Part shown: piece after piece, positions 37,743 to 47,336 of the stretch
Layout of the letters: each line of letters opens with the position of its first letter
How positions within the stretch are numbered: position 1 is the first letter of the stretch
Assembly (NCBI GenBank): GCA_963810055.1
Contig: CAWEME010000003.1
Location: forward strand, 41,504 to 105,503
DNA from: REEB95 sp963810055
Lineage (GTDB): Bacteria; Pseudomonadota; Alphaproteobacteria; ATCC43930; CGMCC-115725
DNA length: 64,000 nucleotides
Reading direction: 5' to 3'
Made by a program: the position numbers and the translations under genes
The notes under the pieces: generated by a model
Database searches by the model: none
What the model was told of the DNA's origin: nothing
Seen by the model: only the letters and a program-made list of their open reading frames with translations

Positions 37743-37758
37743 TTTATCGTACGGTAAA
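37743..37758. promoter_or_regulatory. Near-palindromic operator candidate before the oxygenase operon
   Basis: TTTATCGTACGGTAAA is a 16-base palindrome with one mismatched pair, centred about 29 bases upstream of the chosen start codon at 37721. The CGTACG core with AT flanks is common for TetR-family operators. No TetR gene is visible in the window, so the regulator is unknown. Confidence 0.5.
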
Positions 37759-37900
37759 TTAGCGCCGATGGAGCGGGGGCAAATTGCCGCAGTTTTGTCG
37801 CCGCGGGCGATATCTGGTTTCGAGCGCCGCTCCGTGCCACGATCCGCTGTGACTTAATGCCGCAGCGCCGCGGCGGCGAATGCTCCCGGGCGCCGGATGG

Positions 37901-39173
37901 TCAATGACGCATTGGCCGCGCTTGAAGAGCCGTAATCTCACCCGCCACCGGTTCGGGCACGGCCGGATAGCGATAGCGCCCGAGCGTCATGATCAGCACA
38001 CAGGCGATCGCCAACAGAGCCTCAAACAGCGCGAAACCGGGCATGTAGCTGTGCATCAACTGGAAGCACCAACCGAGGATGCTCGCGCCCACGGCGTTGC
38101 CGAGCAGCACCGGCGCAAACATGAACCCGTGGAGGCTGCCGAAGAAACGGACGCCGAAATAGCGGCTGATGATGAACGACATCAGATCGATCTCCGCGCC
38201 GATGCCAAGTCCGAGCAGAACGGTTCCGACGAGCGGCGAGCCCATGCCGGTCGCGAGAATGGCGATCCCCACCATCGGCGAGAGCAGAAAGATGAGCGCG
38301 ATATAGGGCGCGAAGATCTTGTCGATGAAATAGCCAGCGACGACACGGCCGAGGATGAGCGCAAGGCCCGCCGCCGAAAGCGCGCCGATGGCCACGCCGA
38401 CGGGAATGCCACGGTCGGTGAGCAGCGGCACGACGTGAATGAGCGTGCCGTTGATTGTCGTCGCGGCGAAAAAGAAGGTGAGCGTCATGGCCCAATAGCG
38501 CCAGGTGCGGATCGCCTCGCCAAAGCCGATGCCCGGAAGCGCGGATATCTCGCGCGTGGGGTGCGACAACCGGCGCCTCTTCGGCCTTCGGATGCTCGCG
38601 CACGAACAGCGCCACCGGCAGGAAAGCCAGGACGAAGATCGTGACGCCGAGCCCGGCATAGCCCATGCGCCAGCCGAAATTTCCGATCAGCGCGTTCGAG
38701 AGTTGCGGGATCAGCGCGGTTCCCAGCCCGACCCCGGCGAGCGCCAGGCCGAGCGCCAGGCCGCGCTGCCGGTCGAACCATTCCGTGATCACCTTGCAAT
38801 AGGCGGTGGGGGTCTGCCCCACCGCCATGACGCCGGAGATCGCGAACAACAATAAGAGCATGGTGGTCGATGCCGTGAGCAACGACAAAGCCGCGGTCGC
38901 GAAGGCGAACAGCGCGACCGATCCCAGCAGCATGGGACGGACGCCGAATCGGTCCACCAGCCGGCCGAAGAACGGTATCATCAGCGCCGTTACCACCGAC
39001 GATAGGCCGATGGCGGTCGAGATTTCGCCGCGGCCGAATCCAAGCTCCTGCGCCACCGGCTTCAAGAACACGCCGGCGGCAAAGACGTTGATCGAGCCTT
39101 GTCCGACGATAAGGCCCAGTATCGAGGCGAAGACGATCCACCACCGGTTCCAGGAATGATGCGTCGCGGCCAT
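37901..39173 (-). CDS. Major facilitator superfamily transporter, frameshifted as sequenced
   Basis: 12-segment transporter of about 423 residues resembling the monocarboxylate/oxalate-formate antiporter-like MFS group. Residues 1-205 run from MAATHHSWNRWWIVFASILG through RLVDRFGVRPMLLG (MFS motif A) to EEAPVVAP. The second half (TREISALPGIGFGEAIRTW to EITALQARPMRH) is in another frame. The switch is at a G4 run on the + strand (38558-38561); removing one base restores VVAPTREISALPG. This looks like a homopolymer insertion error. The substrate is unknown. Confidence 0.82.
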
Positions 39174-39519
39174 GGTTTCCTCCGTTTATCGGTTTTGCGT
39201 TTCCAACAGTCCCGCCCCTGTCCATTGACTGCGCCGGCCGACGGCGCACCGCGACGCCGGCCTTATGGAACGACAATGACCGCGTTCACGTTGCGGCGAG
39301 TATTCCATACATGACAAACTCCCGGACGAGGCGGAGGCGCCACGCAGCACCGTTACATAGAGAAATAATTCGCGATTCTGGCATTGATTTAGATCAAGCG
39401 GAGTCCATGGCGGAGCAACGCACTCCGCTTGGGGCCCGCAAAGCACCCAAGAATTATAATTACCCGGCGTTTGGGGAAGCGGAAGACAGCGGGTACGACA
39501 AGGAGCGCGGTAGGGGAAC
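39174..39519. other. 346-base intergenic region between divergent genes
   Basis: It holds a perfect FNR/FixK box at 39384-39397 and a TATAAT at 39455-39460 pointing toward the + strand gene. On the minus strand TATGTA (39354-39359) lies near the place expected for a -10 served by the box. A 74-codon frame on the + strand (from 39311) has no family resemblance or good ribosome site and I do not call it. Confidence 0.6.
39384..39397. promoter_or_regulatory. FNR/FixK-type binding site
   Basis: TTGATTTAGATCAA is an exact match to TTGAT-N4-ATCAA, the consensus for FNR, FixK and Anr oxygen-responsive activators. It lies 210 bases upstream of the MFS transporter start (minus strand) and 122 upstream of the membrane-protein start (+ strand). 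With a minus-strand -10 at 39354-39359 it would sit near the class II position (-41.5), so the MFS gene is the better target candidate. Fumarate/nitrate or low-oxygen control is inferred. Confidence 0.7.
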
Positions 39520-40947
39520 ATGCGGCGATATCTGAGCCATGAAGGCGCCATCCTCGGACTTGTCACCCTGCTGCTGATCGCGCCGTTCTTCGTCTTCCGC
39601 GACCTGCCGCTTTACGACCTGCCCGATCACATCGCCCGCCAACACATACTCTTCGGCGATGGCGCGCCCGGGGCCGCGCAATATTACGAAGCACATTGGC
39701 GGCTGCTGCCCAATCTGGCGATGGAAGGATTCGTCTTTCTGTTTTACCGCTTGATCGGCGTCGAAGGCGCCGTGCGCCTGTTCCTGGCGGTCACGGCGGC
39801 GCAACTTTTCTGGGGCGCGCTGGCGGTCAACCGCGCATTGCACGGCAAGATCTCGCGCCTCGGCGTGTTGGCCGCGCTGTTCGTCTATAACGGCCCGTTC
39901 ATGATGGGATTCGTCAATCTGTGCTTTGGCTTGGGGCTCGCGCTGTGGGTGTTCGCGCTGTGGATGAGCTGGCGCACTCGGCCCTGGGCGCTACCCGCTT
40001 TTGCCGCGCTGTCGAGCCTGATCCTGGTCGCCCATCTCTTCGCCTTCGGTGTCTATGCGCTGGTTGTTCTGACTTACGAGGCCGGGTTGCTGCTCAAGAC
40101 CAAACGGCGGGCATGGAAATCCCATTTGCCCGCCCTGCTGCCGCTGCTGCATCTGCTGGTGCCGCTGGCGATTTATTGGGGGCTGATGCCGCGCGAGGTC
40201 ATGGCGGACGGCTTCCACTACGCGCCGTTACTATTGAAATTCGCCGAGCTGCGCAGCGCCGTGGGATTCTACAATCCCGCTTTCGATTCCTTGTCGCTGC
40301 TGGCGGTGCTGCTCTTCTCGCTCGCGGTGCTGCGGCGGATCGAGATCGACCGCGATCTGGTTCTGCCGCTGGCCGCGCTCGCTCTCGCCTATGTCCTGCT
40401 GCCGCATCAATGGGGCGAAGGCACCTTCGTCGATTACCGCATGCCCGCCATCGCGGCGCTGCTGCTGGCCGGATCCCTCGATTGGCGCCGGTGCGCGGCG
40501 CCCCGTCGGCGCGGCGCCGAGGCCTTCATCCTGGCGCTGTTCCTGCTGCGCTGGGGCGTGACCGTCGTGCAATGGCAAAGCTGGCAGGAGGATTACGCCC
40601 AATACCGCGCCGCCTTCGCCCAATTGCCCGAGGGGGCGAAGCTGCTGCCGCTTTCAGCCGATCCCGATCTGGTCGAGCCCGAACAGCATCCGCCGCTGGC
40701 GCACATGGCCGCGCTCGCCGTCACGCTGCGCGGCGCGCTCATCCCTTCGCTTTTCGCCGATCTCGGGAATCAGATACTGGTCTATCGCGAGCCCTATCGC
40801 GCGCTGGCGACCCAGTTGCCATCGGCGGATCTCGCGCCTTATTTCGATTACGTGCTGTTGATCCGGCCGGAGGAAATACCGGCTCCACCCCCTTACGCCG
40901 AGATCGCGCGCGGCCGGACCTTCGTGCTCGGCCGGCTGAAACACTGA
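39520..40947 (+). CDS. Polytopic membrane protein of unknown function
   Basis: 475 residues with about 9-11 membrane segments (GLVTLLLIAPFFVF, VLAALFVYNGPFMMGF, LCFGLGLALWVFALWM, LALAYVLLPHQWG) and a soluble C-terminal ~100 residues. The N-terminal loop FRDLPLYDLPDHIARQHIL right after segment 1 and WGEGTFVDYRMPAIAALLLAG resemble integral-membrane glycosyltransferase-like proteins, but no decisive motif is seen. It ends 3 bases before the convergent kinase gene. Confidence 0.75.
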   Translation: MRRYLSHEGAILGLVTLLLIAPFFVFRDLPLYDLPDHIARQHILFGDGAPGAAQYYEAHWRLLPNLAMEGFVFLFYRLIGVEGAVRLFLAVTAAQLFWGALAVNRALHGKISRLGVLAALFVYNGPFMMGFVNLCFGLGLALWVFALWMSWRTRPWALPAFAALSSLILVAHLFAFGVYALVVLTYEAGLLLKTKRRAWKSHLPALLPLLHLLVPLAIYWGLMPREVMADGFHYAPLLLKFAELRSAVGFYNPAFDSLSLLAVLLFSLAVLRRIEIDRDLVLPLAALALAYVLLPHQWGEGTFVDYRMPAIAALLLAGSLDWRRCAAPRRRGAEAFILALFLLRWGVTVVQWQSWQEDYAQYRAAFAQLPEGAKLLPLSADPDLVEPEQHPPLAHMAALAVTLRGALIPSLFADLGNQILVYREPYRALATQLPSADLAPYFDYVLLIRPEEIPAPPPYAEIARGRTFVLGRLKH

Positions 40948-40950
40948 GCC

Positions 40951-42441
40951 TTATTGGGCGGCGACGCGGAAACGCCGGCTGGGATTCTTGATGCGCGGCT
41001 GGGTGCGCACCGGCGCTTCGGCCGGCGGCGGCATGTCGCCCGGCGCGGGCGGCGCGACCGGCAGCGACATGCCGACATGGGTCCCTTCGCCCGGCTTGCT
41101 GTCGATGTGAAAGGTGCCGCCCAGCAGCTCGACGAATTTCTTGGCCAGCGGCAGGCCCAGCCCGGTGCCTTCGTGCTTGCGCGCCAGCGAGGCATCGACC
41201 TGGCCGAATGGCGCCAACGCCGTCGGCATGTCCTGTTCCGATATGCCGACGCCGGTGTCGGCCACTTCGAGCGCGACCTTGTTGAGGATGCGGCGCGCGG
41301 TGACGGTGATGGACCCGCCCGCCGGCGTGAATTTGATCGCGTTCGACAGCAGGTTCAACAGCACCTGCTTGATGCGGCGCCGGTCGGAAACCATGGTGCC
41401 GAGCTCGGGCGCAGCGTCGAGATGGATCGTCAGCCCGGCCGAGGCGGCGCGTTCCTCCACCATGGCCATCGTCTGCTCCAGCATCTCCTTGATGCCGAAT
41501 TCCTCGCGATCGAGCGGCACGCTGCCGGTCTCGGTCTTGGCCATGTCGAGGATGTCGTTGACGATCGACAAGAGATGCGTGCCCGAGGCGTGAATGTTGG
41601 TGACGTAATCCCGATAGGCCGGCACCGCCACCGGACCCAACAGCTCGCTCTTCATGATCTCCGAGAAGCCGATGACCGCGTTCAAGGGCGTGCGCAGCTC
41701 GTGGCTCATGGCGGCAAGGAAGTCGCTTTTCGACTGGTTGGCGGCTTCGCTGCGCGCCACCGCGGCGGCCAGCTTGAGATTGGCCTCGTTCTGGCGCGCG
41801 GCGGCGCGGTTGGTGCGCAAGACTATCCAGATCAGCCCGCAATACGTGATCGCGAAGGCGATCCAGATGAGCAGCATGACGCTCTGGTGATAGCTCTCGA
41901 GTTCGGCGAAATCCGCGGTCACGTCGGTGTCGATCTGGAACACCGCGATCACCCGGCCCGGTTCCGCCGGATCGAAGGCCGGCACGTAACTGGCGACGAT
42001 GTCGCGCTCGCCCCCTTCCATGCGGCTGCCGGCGCGGCCGGACCAAGCCTGCTGGAACGCGGCCCCGTCGCCGCCGGCCTGGCCGATGGCCGAGGATTCG
42101 GTCGAGAAAATGGCGCGCCCATCGCGGTCGAGTATGTCGAGCCGAACCACCGGCGAATTGGCTATCAGCTTCAAGGCCTTGGCGCGGAGATCGGCATAGG
42201 CGGGGTTTGCGGTGAGGTCGCCGGAGCCCTGCCCTTGGGCGGCCTCATTGGCGGAGGTGAGGTCCTGGAAATCGGGCAAGGTGGCGTTGGCGATGATTTG
42301 CGCCAACGCCGCGTTGTTGCGCTCGGCCATCGCGCCCACTTGGTTAACGGTGTAAAGCCGGTGCGCATAGGAAATGACCAAAACCGCGGTCAGCATCACG
42401 ACCGCGCTCAGCACGGCGAAGGTCAGGGTGGGCTTGCGCAT
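40951..42441 (-). CDS. Membrane sensor histidine kinase, PleC/DivJ-like
   Basis: 496 residues. Membrane segments at about 6-28 and 190-210 flank a periplasmic sensor of about 160 residues. HisKA has FLAAMSHELRTPLNAVIGFSE and the following YRDYVTNIHASGTHLLSIVN typical of alphaproteobacterial cell-cycle kinases. HATPase shows NLLSNAIKFTPAGG, DTGVGISEQDM and GTGLGLPLAKKFVELLGG. The tail is Pro-rich. It is an orphan, with no regulator adjacent. The ATG at 42441 is used; an upstream TTG at 42477 is less likely. Confidence 0.9.
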   Translation of the reverse strand: MRKPTLTFAVLSAVVMLTAVLVISYAHRLYTVNQVGAMAERNNAALAQIIANATLPDFQDLTSANEAAQGQGSGDLTANPAYADLRAKALKLIANSPVVRLDILDRDGRAIFSTESSAIGQAGGDGAAFQQAWSGRAGSRMEGGERDIVASYVPAFDPAEPGRVIAVFQIDTDVTADFAELESYHQSVMLLIWIAFAITYCGLIWIVLRTNRAAARQNEANLKLAAAVARSEAANQSKSDFLAAMSHELRTPLNAVIGFSEIMKSELLGPVAVPAYRDYVTNIHASGTHLLSIVNDILDMAKTETGSVPLDREEFGIKEMLEQTMAMVEERAASAGLTIHLDAAPELGTMVSDRRRIKQVLLNLLSNAIKFTPAGGSITVTARRILNKVALEVADTGVGISEQDMPTALAPFGQVDASLARKHEGTGLGLPLAKKFVELLGGTFHIDSKPGEGTHVGMSLPVAPPAPGDMPPPAEAPVRTQPRIKNPSRRFRVAAQ

Positions 42442-42585
42442 GAACCGGGTCCGGCCCCTCGTTGGTAGAGGGGCCAATCTACGCGCTTAATGGTTTCCCA
42501 AAACTTACGGCGGACGCAATTACTAGTGGAAATTAAGGGATATTAACCTCGGTCCGCTGCGGGTTTGCGGAATATCGCAATGCAG

Positions 42586-43641
42586 CTAGCGCAAACCGGC
42601 GTTCAGCTTCTGCAACGCCGCGTTGCCGGGCACCAACTCGGCATCCGCCAACGCGTTCAACGGCTTTTCCACCGTATCGAAATGATCGTGCAGATCATGC
42701 GCCTCGGGCTCGACATAGAGCAGGCCGGTGACAATCTCGCCCGCGGCGTGGCGCTGCTGGAGATAGGTCATGGCCTGGACGCGCTCCTGCGGATCGTAAT
42801 CGGCGTGCAGCTTGCGGAAACGCAGCATCGAGCCGTCATGCTGGATTATGGTCTCGACCGTGCCGGGCGCGTAATCGGCGGTGATCGGCGCGCGCGCCTC
42901 GATGATGTCGAGCCGGTTCACCGATTCATTGTGCTCGCGCACGTAATCGAAGCTCTTGGTCGAGCCCACATGGTTGTTGAAGGCGACGCAAGGCGAGATC
43001 ACGTCGATGAAGGCGGCGCCGTGGTGGCGGATGGCGCCGGCGATCAGCGGCACCAATTGCGCCTTGTCGCCGGAGAAGCTGCGCGCGACATAGGTCGCGC
43101 CCAGTTGCAGCGCCATGCCGACCAAGTCGATCGGCTCGTCCATGTTCAAGACGCCGCGCTTGCTCTTCGAACCCTTGTCGCTGGTGGCCGAAAACTGGCC
43201 CTTGGTGAGGCCGTAGACGCCGTTGTTCTCGACGATATAGACCATGTTGACGCCGCGCCGGATCACATGGGCGAACTGGCCGATGCCGATCGAAGCGCTG
43301 TCGCCGTCGCCCGAGACGCCCAGATAGATGAGATCGCGGTTGGCGAGATTGGCGCCGGTCAGCACCGAAGGCATGCGTCCATGGACGGAGTTGAACCCGT
43401 GAGAATTGCCCAGGAAATAAGTGGGCGTCTTGGACGAGCAGCCGATGCCCGACAGCTTGGCGATGCGGTGCGGCTGCAGATCGAGATCGAAACAGGCCTG
43501 AATGATCGCGGCGCTGATCGAATCATGGCCGCAGCCGGCGCATAACGTCGATACCGCGCCCTCGTAATCGCGGTGGGTGAAGCCCAGCTTGTTGACCGGC
43601 AGACCGGGGTGATGGAGCTTGGGCTTGGCGATGTAGGTCAT
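42586..43641 (-). CDS. korB: 2-oxoglutarate:ferredoxin oxidoreductase beta subunit
   Basis: 351 residues. It binds thiamine diphosphate and a [4Fe-4S] cluster: STLCAGCGHDSISA and GIGCSSKTP provide Cys, GVSGDGDSASIGIGQFAHV and VENNGVYGLTKGQ the TPP pocket, and SPCVAFNNHVGSTKSFDYV is a family block. Together with korA it oxidatively decarboxylates 2-oxoglutarate to succinyl-CoA and reduces ferredoxin. It overlaps korA by 4 bases (43638-43641). Confidence 0.93.
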   Translation of the reverse strand: MTYIAKPKLHHPGLPVNKLGFTHRDYEGAVSTLCAGCGHDSISAAIIQACFDLDLQPHRIAKLSGIGCSSKTPTYFLGNSHGFNSVHGRMPSVLTGANLANRDLIYLGVSGDGDSASIGIGQFAHVIRRGVNMVYIVENNGVYGLTKGQFSATSDKGSKSKRGVLNMDEPIDLVGMALQLGATYVARSFSGDKAQLVPLIAGAIRHHGAAFIDVISPCVAFNNHVGSTKSFDYVREHNESVNRLDIIEARAPITADYAPGTVETIIQHDGSMLRFRKLHADYDPQERVQAMTYLQQRHAAGEIVTGLLYVEPEAHDLHDHFDTVEKPLNALADAELVPGNAALQKLNAGLR

Positions 43642-45470
43642 GACGCCACCTCTCGCAACGGCTTTTCGGCGCGCAGCAGCTTGGATATCGCACCGGTGAT
43701 GAATCGTTCGGTGATCGGCGTGCCGTCGTAATGCAGCACCGGGACGAGCTTGGCGGGATCGACGCCGCCTTCGGTCACGATCAGCGTCCGCAACTGCGCG
43801 TCGCGGTTTTGCTCGACCACGAAGACCTGCTCATGCGCGGCGATGAAATCGAGCACTTCCTTGGCGAAGGGGAAGCCCCTGATCCGCAACGCATCGAGAT
43901 GGATCCCCTGCTCTTCGAGCGCGTCGAGCGCCTCGCGCATCGCCGCCGAGGTCGAGCCGAAATAGATGACGCCGCGCCTGGTCTTCTGCTTGGCGTCGGT
44001 GCGCAACGGCGCCGGCACCAGCTTTTTCGCGGTCTCGAACTTGCGCAACAGCCGCTGCATGTTGTCGACATAGGCTGGGCCTTCCTCGGTATAGCGCGCA
44101 TAGCGGTCGCGCGAAGTGCCGCGGGTGAAATACACGCCCTTGGTCGGGTGCGTGCCGGGATATGTCCGATAGGGAATGCCGTCGCCGTCGACGTCGAGAT
44201 AACGGCCGAACTCCTTGGCCGCATCGAGATCGGCGGCGCTCATGACCTTGCCGCGGTCGAGCCGCCGGGAATCGTCCCAGGCGAAGGGCTTCGACAGCCA
44301 CTCATTCATGCCGATGTCGAGATCGAGCATGACGAATACCGGCGTTTGCAGCCGGTCGGCGAGATCCAAGGCCTGCGCGCCCATCTCGAAGCATTCATGG
44401 GGATCTTCCGGGAAGAGCAGCACATGCTTGGTGTCGCCGTGGCTGGCATAGGCGGCCGAGAGAATATCGGCCTGCTGGGTGCGCGTCGGCATGCCGGTCG
44501 ACGGCCCCGCCCGCTGGACGTCGAACACCACCGCCGGAATTTCCGCGAAATAGGCCAGACCCAGGAACTCCTGCATGAGAGAGATTCCAGGCCCCGACGT
44601 GCAGGTGAAAGCGCGCGCGCCGTTCCACGCCGCGCCGATGACGATGCCGATCGATGCCAGCTCGTCCTCGGCCTGGACAATGGCATAGCGATGCTTGCCG
44701 GTCTGCGGATCGACGCGGTAGCGCCGGCAATAACGCTCGAATGCCTCGGCCATCGAGGTCGAAGGCGTGATCGGATACCACGCCGCCACCGTGGCGCCGC
44801 CATAGACCGCGCCCAGCGCGGCGGCGGCGTTGCCCTCGATGAAGATACGGTCGCCCACCGCGTCGGCGCGCTTGACCTTGAGATCTATCGGCTTGAGGTG
44901 CTTCAACGCGTAGTCGTAGCCCAGATGCAGCGCCTCGACATTGGGCGTCAGCAGCTTGTCCTTGCCATGGTATTGCTCGCCGATCAGCTTCTCGACCGCG
45001 GCCAATTCGATGCCGAGCAGCGCCGCCAGCGCTCCCACATAGATGATATTCTTGAACAGCTGCCTTTGGCGCGGATCCGTGTATTTCTGGTTGCAGATCT
45101 CCGTCAAAGGCATGCCGATGACGGTGATGTCGTCGCGGAACTTCGAAGGCGGCATCGGCTTGGTCGAGTCATAAAAGAGATAACCGCCGGGATCGATCGA
45201 AGCCACGTCCTGCGCCCAGGTCTGCGGGTTCATGGCCACCATCAGATCGACGCCGCCGCGCCGGCCCAGATGTCCGGCTTCGGAAACGCGCACCTCGTAC
45301 CAGGTCGGCAGGCCCTGGATGTTCGAGGGAAAGATGTTCCGCGTCGCCACCGGCACGCCCATGCGCAGCACCGATTTGGCGAACAGCAAATTGGCCGAGG
45401 CCGAGCCCGAGCCGTTGACGTTGGCGAATTTGACGACGAAGTCGTTGGTGCTGTTTATCGGGTTCGGCAT
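43638..45470 (-). CDS. korA: 2-oxoglutarate:ferredoxin oxidoreductase alpha subunit (gamma-alpha fusion)
   Basis: 610 residues: an N-terminal gamma domain (NDFVVKFANVNGSGSASANL, GGVDLMVAMN, about 1-190) fused to the alpha domain (WYPITPSTSMAEAFERYC, ASIGIVIGAAWNGARAFTCT with SGPGISLM, FDVQRAGPSTGMPTRTQQAD). This fusion is usual for bacterial KGOR. The ATG at 45470 overlaps the end of the flavoprotein gene by 16 bases. Reading upstream in the same frame beyond this ATG gives only shifted sequence of that gene. Confidence 0.93.
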   Translation of the reverse strand: MPNPINSTNDFVVKFANVNGSGSASANLLFAKSVLRMGVPVATRNIFPSNIQGLPTWYEVRVSEAGHLGRRGGVDLMVAMNPQTWAQDVASIDPGGYLFYDSTKPMPPSKFRDDITVIGMPLTEICNQKYTDPRQRQLFKNIIYVGALAALLGIELAAVEKLIGEQYHGKDKLLTPNVEALHLGYDYALKHLKPIDLKVKRADAVGDRIFIEGNAAAALGAVYGGATVAAWYPITPSTSMAEAFERYCRRYRVDPQTGKHRYAIVQAEDELASIGIVIGAAWNGARAFTCTSGPGISLMQEFLGLAYFAEIPAVVFDVQRAGPSTGMPTRTQQADILSAAYASHGDTKHVLLFPEDPHECFEMGAQALDLADRLQTPVFVMLDLDIGMNEWLSKPFAWDDSRRLDRGKVMSAADLDAAKEFGRYLDVDGDGIPYRTYPGTHPTKGVYFTRGTSRDRYARYTEEGPAYVDNMQRLLRKFETAKKLVPAPLRTDAKQKTRRGVIYFGSTSAAMREALDALEEQGIHLDALRIRGFPFAKEVLDFIAAHEQVFVVEQNRDAQLRTLIVTEGGVDPAKLVPVLHYDGTPITERFITGAISKLLRAEKPLREVAS

Positions 45471-47247
45471 GCGGGTCCGGCCAGGGTCATGTCCAACAGG
45501 AATTTCTGCATGTCCCACGCGCCGGTGGGACAGCGTTCGGCGCACAGGCCGCAATGCAGGCAGACGTCCTCGTCCTTCGCCATGATGCGGCCGGTCTTGA
45601 GCGTGCGCGGAAATGTACAAGTCTTGCGACACATTCTTCGCGGGAGCGTTGAGCCGCTGGCGCAGCACGCTCTCTTCGCCATTGTGCGGTGAAGGTGATG
45701 CAATCCATCGGGCAGATATCGACGCAGGCGTCGCATTCGATGCACAAGGGCGCGTTGAACACCGTCTGCACGTCGCAATTGAGGCAGCGTTCGGCCTCGA
45801 GATAACCGAGCTTTTGGTCGAAGCCCAGTTCCACCTCGACCCGCACGTCCTTGAGCGCAAGCTCCTTGTCACGATGAGGCACCCGGTAGCGCAAATCGTT
45901 GGAGACGTCGTTGTCGTAGCTCCATTCGTGGATGCCCATCTTCTGGCTGATGAGCGCGACGTCGGGCGGCGGGCGTTTGGCAACGTCCTCGCCGTGGAGC
46001 AGCTTGTCGATCGAGATCGCCGCGTCGTGGCCATGCGCCACCGCCCAGATGATGTTCTTGGGGCCGAAAGCGGCGTCGCCGCCGAAAAACACCTTGGGAT
46101 GGGTCGAACCCATGGTCTTGGGATCGACCTTGGGCATGCCCCATTTGTCGAATTCGATGCCGATATCGCGCTCGATCCAGGGAAAGGCGTTCTCCTGGCC
46201 CACCGCCACCAGCACGTCGTCGCAGGCGAAATGCTGGTCCGGCTCGCCGGTCGTCACCAGGCTGCGCTTGCCCTTGGCGTCGTACTCGGCCTTGACCTTC
46301 TCGAAGGTGACGCCGGTCAGCTTGCCGTTGACGTGGGTGAATTCCTTGGGCACGAGATAGTTGAGGATCGGTATGTCCTCGTGCATCGCGTCCTCTTTTT
46401 CCCACGGGCTCGCCTTCATTTCCTCGAAGCCCGAACGCACGATCACCTTCACGTCCTCGCCGCCCAAGCGGCGCGAGGTGCGGCAGCAATCCATCGCGGT
46501 GTTGCCGCCGCCCAGCACGATCACGCGCTTGCCGATCCGGTCGGTGTGGCCGAAGGACACGCTGGAAAGCCAATCGATCCCGATATGGATATTGGCCTTG
46601 GCCTCTTGGCGGCCCGGAATGTCGAGCTCGCGCCCCCTGGGCGCGCCCGAGCCGACGAAGATCGCGTCGTAATTCTCGGCCAGCAGCGCCTTCAGGCTGT
46701 CGATGCGTTTTCCCAGGCGCAATTCCATTCCGCCGATGCCGGTGATGTAGGCGATCTCCTCGTCGGTGACGCTTTCGGGCAGGCGGAAGCGCGGGATCTG
46801 GGTCCGCATCATGCCGCCCGCCTTGGGGTCGCCGTCATAGATGACGATGTGATATCCCAACGGCGCCAGGTCGCGCGCCACGGTGAGCGAGGCCGGCCCG
46901 GCGCCGACCAGCGCCACGCGCTTGCCGTTGCTCTTGGCCGGCGCCTTGGGCAGGCGGCTGGTGATGTCGTCCTTGTTGTCGGCCGCGACGCGCTTCAAGC
47001 GGCAGATCGCCACCGGTTCCTTCTCCACCCGGCCGCGCCGGCAGGCGGGCTCGCAGGGACGGTCGCAGGTGCGGCCGAGAATTCCCGGGAACACGTTCGA
47101 ATGCCAGTTCACCATGTAGGCGTCGCTGTAACGCCCGGCGGCGATCAGCCGGATATATTCCGGCACCGGCGTGTGCGCCGGGCAGGCCCATTGGCAGTCG
47201 ACAACCTTATGAAAATAATCGGGCACGCCGATATTGGTGGGCTGCAA
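45455..47247 (-). CDS. GltD-like flavoprotein with ferredoxin domains, KorC-type partner; two frameshifts
   Basis: About 597 codons after joining. The N-terminal GltD-type Fe-S domain has CQWACPAHTPVPEYI and CDRPCEPACRRG, the FAD loop is VGAGPASLTVARDL, and the NAD(P) loop VLGGGNTAMDCC. The C-terminus has two [4Fe-4S] sites, CIECDACVDICPMDC and CLHCGLCAERCPTGAWD. Single-base insertions near 45684 and 45607 break the frame between the clusters; correcting both gives ITFT.NGEESVLRQRL and YIS.TLKTGRIMAKDEDV. Such subunits link NAD(P) and ferredoxin in KorABC-type KGOR. It overlaps korA, supporting one complex. Confidence 0.82.
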
Positions 47248-47336
47248 ACCGAACTCTCCCCCTGCCTACTCCGCCACCAACACCGAACCGCACTCCCGCT
47301 TGCACAACGTCCGACCGGCGCGCTTGTTCCGCTCTC

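Noticed and set aside
39311..39535. 74-codon + strand frame across the FNR-box region
   Set aside because: No ribosome site, no family resemblance, and it overlaps the start of the membrane protein and the regulatory dyad.
45600..45690. Programmed frameshifting in the KorC-like gene
   Set aside because: Two shifts in 80 bases without a slippery heptamer, and the same type of error occurs in many unrelated genes here.
43731..45692. Long + strand frames opposite korA and the KorC-like gene
   Set aside because: They show no domains and mirror the codon pattern of well-recognised enzymes on the other strand.
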